Assembly (NCBI GenBank): GCA_002917775.1
Contig: KZ627149.1
Coordinates: 1,119,497-1,183,496, forward strand
Length of the DNA stretch: 64,000 bases
Reading direction: 5' to 3'
Source of the DNA: Glaciozyma antarctica PI12
Lineage: Eukaryota; Basidiomycota; Microbotryomycetes; Kriegeriales; Camptobasidiaceae
The notes below the pieces were generated by a model, which saw only the letters and a program-made list of their open reading frames with translations, was not told the origin of the DNA and ran no database searches. The position numbers and the translations under genes were made by a program. Below, one piece after another: positions 10,529 to 21,483 of the stretch; the first letter of the stretch is position 1; every line of letters begins with the position of its first letter.

Positions 10529-11653
10529 ATGGCACACAGCTCCAAGACGACCAAAACCTCTCTTCCTGGCGCCAACTTCACTACCGAGCTTCCTCAGCAG
10601 CCCGTCATGCACTAGCACCCGATTGCAAAGCTCGACACCAAGCTCGCTCAGCCTTGTAAGCTCATCATATCAGAGCCGCTGGGAAAGGGAGCTGACCCCG
10701 CTCTCTAGACGTACCGCGCGCCAACATCGCTGCGAGCGTCGAGCAGCCGAGGGGGACTACGAAGGGCGACTGGGCGGAGAAGCACAAAGACAAAAGCGTT
10801 ATGGAGCAGCACGTCCTCTACTTTGATCGCGACGGCGACGGCGTGATCTGGCCTCATGATAGTGCGTTCCCTCTCGCCGTCTTGCGGAATGCTCTCGCTG
10901 AGCGAGCCGTGCAGCTTTCATCGCCCTCCACGACCTCGGGTTCAACTTTCTCCTGTGTCTGCTTAGAGTTTTCGCGTGCGTCTTTCCCTCGCAGCTGACG
11001 TAGGGACAAAGCTGAGGCTCGCTCTCGCAGCATCCACCCCGCCCTCTCCTACCCGACTGGCGACTCGTGGTTGCCCGATCCACTTTTCAGGATCTCCGTC
11101 AAGGGTTGTTACCGCGCCAGTACGTACCTCGCACCTCTTTCAATCCCAGCTAACCCTCATTCGCAGAGCACGGCTCCGACACCGGCACGTACGACCACGA
11201 AGTGCGCCGTTCCTTTCGCCCTTCACAACCGCGCATGCTGACCCTCTTCGCAGGGTCGCTTCATCCCCTCCAAGTTCGAGAGCATCTTTTCGCAGTACGA
11301 CACGGGCAACAAAGGCGGATTGACCTACCGCGAGGGCCTTCGCATGGTTCACGGAAACCGCGACGTCGCTGATCCCTTCGGTGCGTCCTGCGTTCTCGCT
11401 CGTTCGAGTAGCTGATCTAGTTTGCGAAGGATGGCTCGCGGCGCTGTTTGAGTGGACGTTTACGTACCTCCTTGTTTGGCCGAAGGACGGAATCCTTCCC
11501 AAGGAGGCGATGAGGGCGACGTATGATGTGCGTTTCTCGCTCGATCTCCTCGTGCGAAAGCTGATCTGGCGATTGCAGGGATCCATCTTCTTCGAGGTCG
11601 CGGAGAAAGTGAAGGAGAGGAAGAAGTGGGCTTCGGGCGGAGGGTCGCAGTAG
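10529..11653 (+). CDS. Caleosin (lipid-droplet EF-hand protein); in-frame TAG near the N-terminus
   Basis: Caleosins are haem-dependent peroxygenases bound to lipid droplets by a hydrophobic hairpin. After a first exon (MAHSSKTTKTSLPGANF, then KLDTKLAQPY) comes the single EF-hand loop DRDGDGVIWPHDTF. Next is the hydrophobic segment FIALHDLGFNFLLCLLRVF, then the proline-rich HPALSYPTGDSWLPDP and the C-terminal part QYDTGNKGGLTYREGLRMV with WLAALFEWTFTYLLVWPKDG. Six short introns with GCTGAC/GCTAAC-type branch sites join these. The anomaly is codon 29: a TAG at 10613-10615 in the otherwise open first exon, with no canonical intron able to remove it. Either this is a strain mutation or sequence error, or translation starts at 10801 and gives a shortened protein. 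The family call is firm; whether the gene is functional is not. Confidence 0.85.
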
Positions 11654-11771
11654 CTTGGATTCGGGCCTTCGCAATGTAGTTCAGTTTTTCTCGCTTCGAC
11701 CCATCTCGTTCAAACGAACTCTAATTACCGCCTCATGATCCACTCCCTACAACCCAACAACACAGACCAAC

Positions 11772-14066
11772 CTAAACCGTCGAAACCGACTGCGCCGCCC
11801 CAGTCCCCACCTCCTTCTCCTCCTCAGTAAGCTTCCTCGAAAGCGCGTTCTCCCTCTGCGTCTTCCACTCGAGCCATTCCGCATATTCCTCATCGAATGC
11901 CGATTCTCCCAACTACTCCCATCAGCTCCGCGAACACAGGGAGGGCGAGGAAACGCACGAGAGATTCGTCGATACCAAGGATCTCTTCTTCCTCGGAACA
12001 GCGGATCTTGAGGCCTGGAACGAGGTTGATGAGAAGGAGGAGGAGGTAGGTAACGACGAACTGTGGCAAGTGTCAGTGGGAGCAAAGGGGAGAGAGGGGG
12101 ACGGACGGTGTAGGAGGCGATGGAGACGCAGGCGGCGATTTGGTATCCCATCTGTTTGTAGTTCTTGTTGATCTACGAGGGGGTTAGTGCGTGTTAGGTA
12201 GATAGAGCGAGAGAGGGAAGGCGTACCCATCCGGCTGGTTGGGAGGAGCGAGTCAGCTACCACCGCCAGCGTTCGCAGCGAGCACTCACATCCAACGCTA
12301 TACCCATCGAATCCAGCAACCCTATCATCCCCCAAAAAGCCCGTCATAACAGCACCCACCACCGCTCCAACTCCATGCAACGCGAACCCATCAACCGGAT
12401 CATCATACCCAAAGACGATCTTGAGCGACGTCGCGAAATTACACACGATAGCAGCAACGAATCCCACTGCCAGCGCTGAGGGACTCCCGATGTATCCCGC
12501 GGCGGGAGTGACAGCTATCAATCCTGCTAGGACACCGCTGCAGAAGGAGACGGCGGAATAATGGCCTGTGCGGAAGGCGTCGAGGATCATCCAGGTCAAG
12601 CCTCCCATTGCTGTAAGGGGTGAGTGCGGGAGGGAGGGAGAGGAGGAGGGACGGACCGCCGGAGATGTTGGTGACCATGCCTGAGAGGGTGTGAGCGAGG
12701 CTTTTGGGGGGAGAGGAGGAAGGACGTGCCGGCTTGCACGGAACGGAGGTTCATAGCGAGCTCGCTACCACCGTTAAATCTGTTGCGAGTGATGAGCGAG
12801 AAATGAGCCCGAAATGGAGAAAGGGGAGAACGAACGCGAACCATCCCATCCAGAGCAGCGACGTTCCGAGAATGATGTACGAGACGGACTGAGGACGATG
12901 CCTGCAAAGAAACTCGTGAGCGAGCCTCTCACGGGTGGAGGGAGGAAGACGTACGCGAGTTTGGCGGTTCCCCAGCCGCGACGCTTGCCGAGGAAGATTG
13001 ACCAGGCGAGAATAGCAGTTCCGGAGCTGGCGTGCGGGTCAGTGAGCAAGCGAGGGGAGGAAGAGCGAGGGAGCGAACGTCAGATGAACGGGTCCTCCTC
13101 CAGCGTAATCCATGTCGCCGAGCTTGTAGAGCCAGCCTGCGAGAAGAGCATTAGTGCGAGTGGATGTAGCTTTGAAAGAGGACTCGCCGTTGGCGTTCCA
13201 AACCCAGGAAGCTGCAGAATATGATCTTAGCGAGGTCAAGGAGAATGCGTGAGCGTGAGCGCACCGATAGGGCAATATACGACGGTAAGCCAGAGGAAAG
13301 TGAAGACGACTGCGTTGCGATCGGTTAACAACTTGAGCGAGGTCAAAAGCGAGAAAGGCGACGCACGGCAGGGAAGGATCCTCGCTCGCTCGGCCATGCC
13401 TCCGATGATAACGACCGCCGTGATCGAGCCGAACAAGCTCTGGAAGAAGCAGTAGACTTTGCGCGTCGGATCAGCTGCTGTTTCGCTGGATTCGCGAGAG
13501 CTGCACTCACGAAGAAGAGGGATTTTGCCAGCGGGTTGATCCAGCACGCCCATGAGGCCGAAATGGTCGAGATTACCGATGAAGGCGCTCCCGTCACCGT
13601 ACGTGAGCGAGTAGCCGACGGTGGTCCATTGGATGATCCCGACTGCGAAGCTGCGTGACGGTCGTTAGTTTCGGCCCCAGGAAAGGAGGAGAGGACGCAC
13701 ACAGAGAGGCAGAGCAAGAGCATGGAAAGCGCGTTCTTCTTTCGCAGGAGTCCTGCGTAGAGGAATCCCAGCGCAGGCACAAAGAGGACGACAATCGCAC
13801 TCGCCGCCATGATCCACGCCATATCTCCAATACTGCGTGAGCTCATCAGCAGCTGCCCAAGGTCGAGGAGGGCGTGCGAGACTCACTTGTACACCGCAGG
13901 CTCCTCTCCCTCGGCGAAGTAGGCGACTAGGTTTCCTCCTGCATCATATGTTACCTGCGAGAGGGCGTTAGCTGCCGTGGCGACGTCGGGGAGGAGGGCG
14001 GCGCTCACGTTGACCTGCGGGAGGAGATTAGCTTGAGCTCGACGGAGACGCCGAGGAACTCACCAT
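11772..14066 (-). CDS. Ammonium transporter (Amt/Mep family)
   Basis: A plasma-membrane ammonium permease of about 11 helices. The ATG at 14066 forms a three-base coding exon. It is followed by a six-base exon GTCAAC (14014-14009) and then VTYDAGGNLVAYFAEGEEPA, so the N-terminus reads MVNVTYDAGG. Family landmarks follow: LFVPALGFLYAGLLRKKNAL, WLTVVYCPIGSWVWNANGWL, DYAGGGPVHLTSG (first pore histidine), GTSLLWMGWFGFNGGSELAM, and DDPVDGFALHGVGAVVGAVM (second pore histidine). The last intron uses a GCTGATGGGAGTAG end and leads to a cytosolic tail GESAFDEEYAEWLEWKTQRE ending SVSTV (stop at 11772-11774). About twelve introns interrupt the gene. Upstream GATA motifs suggest nitrogen-catabolite control, as is usual for this family. 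Confidence 0.93.
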
Positions 14067-14597
14067 GATTGAATCCCTGGTTCGACTGTTGAAGAAGCAG
14101 AAGCAGCAGAAGTCCTGGAAGCAGCTGAATCCTTATCAGGAGTCCCAAGAGTGGGATAACAAGCTTGGCAGGGCGATAGCGAATGTGGAGAAGCGTGAGA
14201 AGGAGATTTGCCCAATCAGAACGGATACCGCCGATGTCCTCCCCGTCTTTTCGTATTCACCTCCACCTGCCAGGCGTCCAGGTCGGTCCAGGCTCACCGA
14301 ACGCGGTGGCCGAACGACGTTCCCCTGGCCAGCAAGGACGCCGAGGGCTTTCGGGCGTAGGTCTCCTCCCCGCTCCTTGAAACGCGTCGGTCTGCAGGCG
14401 AGATTGTGAGCAGAGTGTCTGATAACTGAGCAGAGCAGACTCTGAGTCCAGGCGGCGTGGTCCCCAAAGGGCCTAAGGAGGTAGTAGAAATTAAATTCCA
14501 CTATGTACCTGCCCCAGATACCCAGATCAATTAATTCCACTTCTCCTCAGTCGTCCTCAGCCTGCCACTCTCTCAGTCCCACCTCCCTCCAGCAGCT
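14067..14597. promoter_or_regulatory. Divergent promoter, ammonium permease / CAF1, with GATA motifs
   Basis: 531 bases between divergent starts. HGATAR-type sites occur within 115 bases of the permease ATG: TTATCA (14133-14138, i.e. TGATAA on the other strand) and CGATAG (14174-14179), plus a GATAA at 14155-14159. GATA factors (AreA/Nit2/Gat1 family) drive ammonium permease genes in other fungi, so nitrogen control is a reasonable inference but not shown. The open frames here look spurious. Confidence 0.5.
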
Positions 14598-16981
14598 ATG
14601 GGCTCCGTACGAATCCGAGAGGTCTGGGCCGAGAACCTCGAGGAAGAAATGGCCAACATCCGCTCTTCCATCGACGAGTATCCCTTCGTCGCCATGGTAC
14701 GCTCTCCCCGTCTCTCCTCCCTGCCCCGCTAACCTCCTCAACCACAGGACACCGAATTCCCCGGCGTCGTAGCGCGCCCTATTGGCTCCTTCCGAGGCTC
14801 AAGCGACTACCACTACCAGACGCTGAGGTGCAACGTCGACCTTCTGAGGATCATCCAGTTGGGGTTGACACTGGCGGATGAGAGGGGGGAATTGGCGCCC
14901 GGGGTGTGTACGTGGCAGTTCAACTTTAGGTTCAACATCAAGTGAGTCTCGCGGGCGGTTGCGCTGGAGGCGAGGTGGGAGGGGATCGGGGGAGGGGTGC
15001 AAGCTGAGGGTGGAAGGGGGTGCGGTAGGAGACTCGTTCGACCGCTCGTTACAGTTGGCTGCGCCGAGCTCGAACGTCGGATTCTCAGCTGCCCTCTTCC
15101 ACTCCTGGGACTCAGAAGGTGGGCAGGCGAGCCCGCACGAGGGAGGAGACTTGCAGGCTGCGTTCGCTCGGGACTTCTACACCGCTACACGGCAGTGGTC
15201 TTGCATGATACGCTTGGCTCGAAGGTGTCTCTCGTGCATCGCGAGTAACTGAGGCGAGCAGCTCAGGGAGGGACCGACGCCGGGCTTTCGTTTGGACTAC
15301 GCGACCAGGCTGTTGTGTGGGACCAAACGATAACCTCGAAGTAGCGAGCTTCATTCTGGCGTTCAGATTGTGATTATGGAAGTGGAGGGGTAGGATCCTT
15401 GCTCGCGGCGAAGGAGGGGAGGTGCGCGTCGAGGACTCGTTCGGCTCCTCTGCAGCTCCCTGCAGCAGGGACCGGACGTAGCGAAGGAGTTGCGCTCTCT
15501 CTCCCTCCCACTCCCTCCCATCCGGCGCGATGAAAAAATGTGCAAGCGCTCAGAAGCCACGGCGGACGAGGACGCCTCCGCAGCTCATTTCGTTTCGTCC
15601 CTTCTTCAGGACGGAAGCAGGTGCGAATGATTGATGCAGCGAGCCTTGTTGTACACCGTACTCAGGACGAGAGAAGCGCAGAATGGGGGGCGGAGGAAGC
15701 GAGAGATCCGCAGGAGGGGAGGAGGACGATCTCAGGACTCGCTAAGGCGTAGCAGCAGTTTCGCTGCAGCTGCACCGAGCGATAGGGCTGATGACTACTG
15801 TCTTTCCTGCCCCCAGTCGTGCGAGCCGTCTGTAGTAGGGGTGGCAGGAGCTAGGGGCGTGGTATGGGTCAGCTTGTGGCGAGGGAGGAGCTCTGAGAGG
15901 AAGCGCCACTTGGTTTCAGTTTACATCGTCAGGCGGTGTGCAGCTTTGGTTGCGCAACAGCGTGTACGATATACCGCTTGAACAGTCTTTGGCGCACCTC
16001 CGAGCGGTCGAATGCGGGGGGACTGAAGAGCGGAGCGACGCTTGTTCTTGCACCTATTGCACCTTCGCACGACCGCAACTGACTCTCTCTCCTCTCCAGC
16101 GACGACATGTACGCGCCTGAATCGATCGAGCTTCTCACCAAGTCGGGCATCAACTTCAAGCGACACGAGGAGTACGGCATCTCGGTCGAGGCGTTCGGCG
16201 AGCTGCTCATCTCTTCGGGGCTCGTTCTGCTCGAGGAGGTACAGTGGGTTTCGTTCCACTCGTGAGTTCCTCGCTCCGGTTGCGTGAGGAGATGGGAGCT
16301 GATGCGCGCAAGCAGGGGATACGACTTTGGGTACCTTCTCAAGATCGTTTCGTGCGCTGCGCTACCACCAACGGAGGCCGAGTTCTTTGAGCTGTTGCGG
16401 ATTTGGTTCCCTTGCATCTGGGATATCAAGGTGCGTTCGTTCGCGCGTCGTTGATGAAGTTGAGCTGACGCGCGAGATCGCAGTACTTGATGAAGAGCTG
16501 CAAGACGCTCAAGGGGGGACTTCAGGAGGTTGCGGACGATCTACAGGTGCGTCGGTCTCGCTCTGGCGGTCGTAGGAGCTGAGCTAACGAACTCGCGACG
16601 ACAGGTGCCTCGGATAGGACCTCAACATCAGGCGGGATCCGATAGCCTTCTCACCGCCACGACGTTCTTCAAGATGCGCGGCAAGTTCTTCGAAGACGCC
16701 ATCGATCCCAAATACATGGTCCGTCCCCTCTTCCCTCCCTCGATCCCCACTAACGCCTCGCACAGGGCGTCCTGTACGGCCTCAACTCCTCCCCCTCTTC
16801 CCACCCTCACCAAGCCCACCCGCGAGAACACAACGGCGCAACTCACTACCCTCATCCTTCCCAATCTACGACCCCGCTACAGGCGCCACCGTTGGCGGCG
16901 GCGGCGAGTGCTGCGATCAAGATTTTGAACCCGAGTCCCGAGGGGAGAGGGGAGGGGGGAGAGGGGAGGGATTTGGGATGA
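14598..16981 (+). CDS. CAF1: CAF1/POP2 catalytic subunit of the CCR4-NOT deadenylase
   Basis: A 3'-5' exoribonuclease of the DEDD group that shortens mRNA poly(A) tails. Exon 1 reads MGSVRIREVWAENLEEEMAN, then across an intron AMDTEFPGVVARPIGSF, which carries the first catalytic Asp and Glu, and NVDLLRIIQLGLTLAD. Later exons give DDMYAPESIELLTKSGINF, VSFHSGYDFGYLLKI (third acid), IWDIKYLMKSC, and RIGPQHQAGSDSLLTATTFF (catalytic His and Asp). The C-terminus is a His/Pro-rich tail ending GRDLG. Most introns are about 50 bases, but the one after FNFRFN is 1158 bases (14942-16099), exceptional for this window. All DEDDh residues are present. A BTG/TOB protein, the animal partner family of CAF1, is encoded at about 35 kb. 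Confidence 0.95.
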
Positions 16982-17030
16982 GTGGGAGGTAGGGCGGTGT
17001 GCCGGGTCCTTGTAATACTGTGCGTTTTTT

Positions 17031-17066
17031 TCGTCATCGTCATCGTCGTCGTCGTCGTCGTCGTCG
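17031..17066 (+). repeat. TCG/TCA trinucleotide repeat
   Basis: Twelve consecutive TCG or TCA triplets shortly downstream of CAF1, in its likely 3' region or in the spacer before the next gene. It is followed by a GGCCGCGGCCGCG GC-rich palindromic stretch around 17105-17117. Neither is in a supported coding frame. Confidence 0.8.
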
Positions 17067-17319
17067 GGAGGCGCAGGTCCGACGGAGTTGAGGGGCGGAG
17101 ACGGCGGCCGCGGCCGCGGACTTGAGCTTGGGTTCTGTTTACTTCTGAGAAGTTGAGCTTGCTCTTTCTGCTCTTCGTTCTCCCGTTGTCGAACTGCCTA
17201 CTTGGCAAGCTCTCTAACGCTCTTCTCTCCTCACCGCCATCTCAGCAGCGTAAGTCATCGCCGAAACCGTCGTTGACCTCCCGCTGACTTCTTGCCCTCA
17301 GATCCATCTCGACCTCACC

Positions 17320-18315
17320 ATGCCGCGACTCTCAGCATCCACCTCTCGAAAAGCTCCCTACTCTCGGCGTGAAGGACCTCGAGTCCAAGCCTGTGAGTTT
17401 CTCCATCGCTCCAGCTCATGTTCTCCAGCTGACTTTTGGGCGAAAGGTAACGCGTGCAAGCTCAATCGGTTCGCTTCTCTCGTTTCTGCTTGACCGGAGA
17501 GTTGCTGATACGTGTTCGTGCAGGCAACGCTGCGTCGTTTCGAAGGAAGGAGGGTCGTGCGAACGATGCGTGAAGCGGAGGGAGGAGTGCACGTCTAGGA
17601 AGGTCGATGGAGACGAGGGGATCAGGTGAGCTTTCTCAGCGTCGAGGAGCCGCACCATAGCTGATTGCTTAGCGCCAGGAACGCCTACAGCAGGCTCCTC
17701 TCCATGACCTCCCGGCTCGCAGCATTGGAAGGAGCGTTCGAAGCCCGGGTCCGCCAACGCGCTGCGGTCTCGGAGGTGCAAGACACGAAGCTCGTCGCCT
17801 TCCACAAATCGCAGGAGGACGCCTGGCTCGACGCACCTCTCGAAGAAGGCTACTGGAGCCTTGCCAGCCGCGACTCGGTCCTCGCGGAGCTAGGACACGT
17901 CCACATCCCCTCTTACGCCTATTCCTCGACTTCCGAAAGCTCGAGAGCGACGGTTTCGACCGCTCCAACTTCCCCGCGATGGTCGGTATGCGATACTCTA
18001 CCTTCTTCCCCCATCGGCTCCCCTCGCACGACCCCTCGCTCGACATTCGATTCCGACCTCCTCGCCTCTTTCACCCATTCCTGCCACCCTCTCTCCCTCT
18101 ACAAATCGGACCTCCCCCTCTCCCCACCACGAGCAACCCTCGTCTTCCCAGTGTCGCCGGTCCCTATCCCTATCCCTCTTCCGAATCGACTTCCTGTGCC
18201 GGAGGAGGAGCACATGCCGCGAGGAGCGATGAATTCGTATGATGTGCCGCCGACGTTGGAGAATAGTAGGGGTGGCGTACCGATGTCGTTTGAGAGGGTG
18301 GCGTGTGGAGCGTGA
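17320..18315 (+). CDS. Small Zn(II)2Cys6 fungal transcription factor
   Basis: A DNA-binding protein with a Gal4-type binuclear zinc cluster. The ATG at 17320 opens MPRLSASTSRKAPYSRREGP. The cluster is assembled from three exons: ACNACKLNR, then QRCVVSKEGGSCERC, then VKRREECTSR, giving spacing CX2CX6CX8CX2CX6C. A short helical linker follows (RNAYSRLLSMTSRLAALEGA). The rest, about 200 residues, is Ser/Pro-rich and probably disordered. There is no fungal-specific middle homology region, so this is shorter than the usual 500-900 residue members. An AG at 17301 preceded by GCTGACTT suggests a leader intron just upstream of the ATG. Targets are unknown. Confidence 0.85.
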
Positions 18316-18537
18316 GGCGAGGGGGGAGCTCGTTGTTTAGATGCAGTGAACGCTGTCGCGACAATGGATTCTTAGAGACGAGCGGTCGATGAGCATGAGA
18401 TTCGAGGGAGAGAGCAGAAGCAGGAGCAGGTGCGGTTCGGCGAAAGCGAGTTTACGAAGTCCATTGAGCCAGTTCCAACTCCCTACAACCCCCTACTTCC
18501 TGCACGCCTCCAACGGACGGTAAACTGCGTACCACCA

Positions 18538-21260
18538 TCAGCTCGCCCCAAAGCCTCGAACGAAAAAGAACGCACCAGGATCCCACTGCTCAGTCCTCAT
18601 CTCCGCCTCACTCCAATCCGTCTCCCTCACGACCTGCGACACCCCCTCGGCCCTCGCAGCATTAGCGACTGCGACTGCGATACGCAAGCTGACGTGTCGC
18701 AAGTCCGTAAGACTTGGGAGGAGGGACTCGTCGGGGTCTTTGAGAGCGGGAGCGAGCTTGGCGAGAGCTGAGACGCCGGCTGCGAGGGGGGTTACTAGCG
18801 AGCGAGAGGAGGGGGAGGGGGGACGAACCTGTGATCATGCCGTCGGTGAGGCGGGAGGACTTGGAGACGATGACCCTGGAATCGAAGGGACGTGAGCTAC
18901 TTATCATAGAGCAGGAAGAGAGAGTTCGAATCACCCCAGACCTGTGCCAGGATACGCATCAGCAAGTCGCCCACAGCAAACGGCGCGGAAGACCCACCCA
19001 TGCCAGGATACACAAGAGCGTTGTTCGATTCCGCGATGATGTAGGTCTTCCCGTTAGGACCTTGAACCTAAGAGCGGAACAGAGGTCAGGACTTGCAGCG
19101 AAGGCGATACGCAGCCAACTCACAGGCGGGAACGGAGACCCAGTCGCAATCAAAGCCCTTCCTCCAGTCCACTCGTTCGCATGGAACGGGTCGCACTCAG
19201 CCAGCTTCGTCGGGTTGCTCAGCGGGAAGATGACCGGTCGATCAACGTGCTTCGCCATCTCCCTGCACACCTGCGTTCCCGCATCAGTTTCGCCTCGCCC
19301 GCTCGCACTGCTGAGACGCACCTCCTCACTGAACGCTCCCGCCTTCGTCGAGCACCCAATCAAGATCGTCGGTTTCGCGCGCTTGACGACTTCAAGCAGG
19401 GTGATTCCGTCCTTGGGATCCCGCTCGTACTCCTTGACGCTCTCGATATCTCGCACGAAGTTCTCCTGCCCGGGTCGGAGGTCCTTCATATCGGTCGTAA
19501 GGAGTCCAGGGCGGTCGAGGACCCTGCAAGATTTGGATTTAGCGAGAGCGAGCAAGCGAGTGGGGATAGGACGAACCAGAAGCGTTGGCGAGCTTCTTCG
19601 GAGGTGAGGCCGTCGTTGATCATGAGGGCGCTGCGAATACCATCGGCGATTCCGAGACCAGCCGTACCTGGGAGATAGGGATTAGCTGCAGGAGGCAGAC
19701 AGAAGTGAAGGAACGAACCGCAGCCGAAGATGACGATGCGCTGGTCCTTCAGCCCCGACCTGGTGACCGGGCAAGCGCTCATGAGAGCGGCGAGGACAAC
19801 GGCAGCAGTTCCTTGCTGCGAGTGAAGAAGGATTCAGTGCACTGTCGCCGGGCACCGCGTCGAGAAACGAACCATATCGTCTGCGAAGCCAAAGTTTCAG
19901 CAGCTGAGCGAGCGAAACGAGCGAGATTCGAACGAACCGTTGAAGCAGCTCTGCTGAGGCCTGAACTTGGCGAGCAGTCTTCCAGCGTTCGCAGTCCCAA
20001 AGTCCTCGAAATGCAGGAATGCGTCGGGGTCTGCGAGAATCGTCAGCTCCGCCTGCGAAGGGCACGGGCTCTGAGAATCTCACAGTCCTCCCTCACGATG
20101 TCGCAGAACTTGGAGACGAAGGTGTCGTACTCCTCTCCTCGGAGACGAGGGCAGCGCAGGCCGAGGTAGAGAGGGTCGTTCCTGTGGTGTAGTCTTAGCG
20201 AGAATCACAAGCGTGGGACGACAGCGAAGACGCACAGCAGCTCCTGGTTGTCGGTCCCAACGTCGAGGACTACGGGCATAATACGAAGCGGGTCGATACC
20301 GGCGCCAATCGTGTACTAAGAGCAAAGCTTAGCGTTCTGCTTCGCCGTCGCAAGCTTCGACTCACGATGTTGCCCTTGCCAACCGAAATGAGAATGCCTC
20401 CGACACCCTGATCCCCAATCCCCAGAATTCCCTCCGAATCCGTCACAACGATGAGATCGACCTGTCGTCAAAGCGAGAGCATTAGCTGAATTTTCGATTA
20501 GAGAGCGCGAAAGCGACGTACGTCCTTGGGAGCCTTGCCAGCGAGCATGAGGTGGCGCATGTTTGCTCGGTCGGTGTAGGTGAGAAAAATTCCCTGAGGC
20601 CTTCGCCACATTTCCGAGTACTGCTGGATAGCTTCGCCTATCGTAGGCGTGTAGATGATGGGGAGGATCTCGTGAAGGTGCATGAGAGCGAGGTGGTAGA
20701 AGAGGACCTGATGCTCGGGATCAGCAAACGACCTGTGTTTCGCTGAGAGCAACGGTTTCAGGCTACGAGGAATTTCGCTCTCACCTGGTTCTGGGCTGCG
20801 AGAGATTCGAGAAACGTGTACCTGCTCAACTGGGAACCTAAGGGGACGGAGGTTAGCTCCACCCCACCTCGCACCTTCTCAAGGGACGACTCACTCCTGA
20901 GCTTGAGCTGCTGGTACGCCCGGTCGCACTGCATCTCCAGGTCGTGTACCTCGTACGGAAGCAGCGCTGTTAACGGTACCCGCGTTAGCTCTCCTGCTCT
21001 CCGTACAGCTTGCGTTCGGCACGCACCCTCAAGCCCGAACCGCTCCCGCTCCTCGCGCGTGAAGGCGGCGCCCTTGTTGAGAGAAGGAGAGTTGAGAAGG
21101 TCTGCAGCACGCAAGCATCAGCAGCTCGTCCAAAGCAGAGGGACGAAGACGCACCCGCGCCGCGAAGAGGGGATCTGATGGGCTCCTTGTTCTTGGGGTG
21201 AGATGCTCGCTCGTCGTGAGCAAGGCGGGCGCGTTCAGCTCTACGAGCAAGGTGGTGCAT
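18538..21260 (-). CDS. Malic enzyme
   Basis: Oxidative decarboxylation of malate to pyruvate, giving NAD(P)H; in oleaginous yeasts it is often discussed as a source of reductant for lipid synthesis. The N-terminus [20 protein letters not shown] leads into [20 protein letters not shown] and [20 protein letters not shown] (conserved Tyr region). Then come [48 protein letters not shown], the nucleotide-binding [17 protein letters not shown], and [14 protein letters not shown]. At least fifteen introns interrupt the gene. Near the 3' end a 7-base exon (18935-18941) is needed to write [20 protein letters not shown], the conserved C-terminal motif. The frame is also open upstream to an ATG at 21341, which would add an Arg/Ser-rich leader compatible with mitochondrial import. 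I kept 21260 but cannot exclude the longer form. Cofactor preference is undetermined. Confidence 0.93.
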
Positions 21261-21483
21261 CGCTACACTGGGTCGTGAATGAGGAGAAGAGCTGCAAGAC
21301 CGATTACCGCGAGTTCTCGCAGCGAGGTCTTGACGCGCCAAACTTCCGTCTCCTTCCGCCCAGTCGAGTTCCCGTGCTTGCTCTCCTGCCCTGCACTGCG
21401 AAAGCTCAAAGATATATTCCTACAACACACTGCGACAAACCAACAAAAGTCCATACAAAGAACGACAGCCCCTCTCCCCTCCA
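21261..21483. other. Spacer upstream of malic enzyme
   Basis: Holds the malic enzyme promoter or leader (with a possible longer N-terminus up to 21341) and the 3' end of the sterol glucosyltransferase gene. No other feature was recognised. Confidence 0.4.

Noticed and set aside
11140-11586. Minus-strand open frame inside the caleosin gene
   Set aside because: It is antisense to exons with clear caleosin homology and has no homology of its own.
14136-14540. A gene in the ammonium permease/CAF1 promoter
   Set aside because: The frame has no conserved residues or splice signals and covers the GATA-rich promoter.
15780-15815. C/D snoRNA in the long CAF1 intron (TGATGA box)
   Set aside because: A TGATGA-like box is present, but no matching D box or terminal stem at a suitable distance was found.
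18920-18960. tRNA T-arm-like GTTCGAATC
   Set aside because: No cloverleaf or acceptor stem around it; it lies in a malic enzyme intron.
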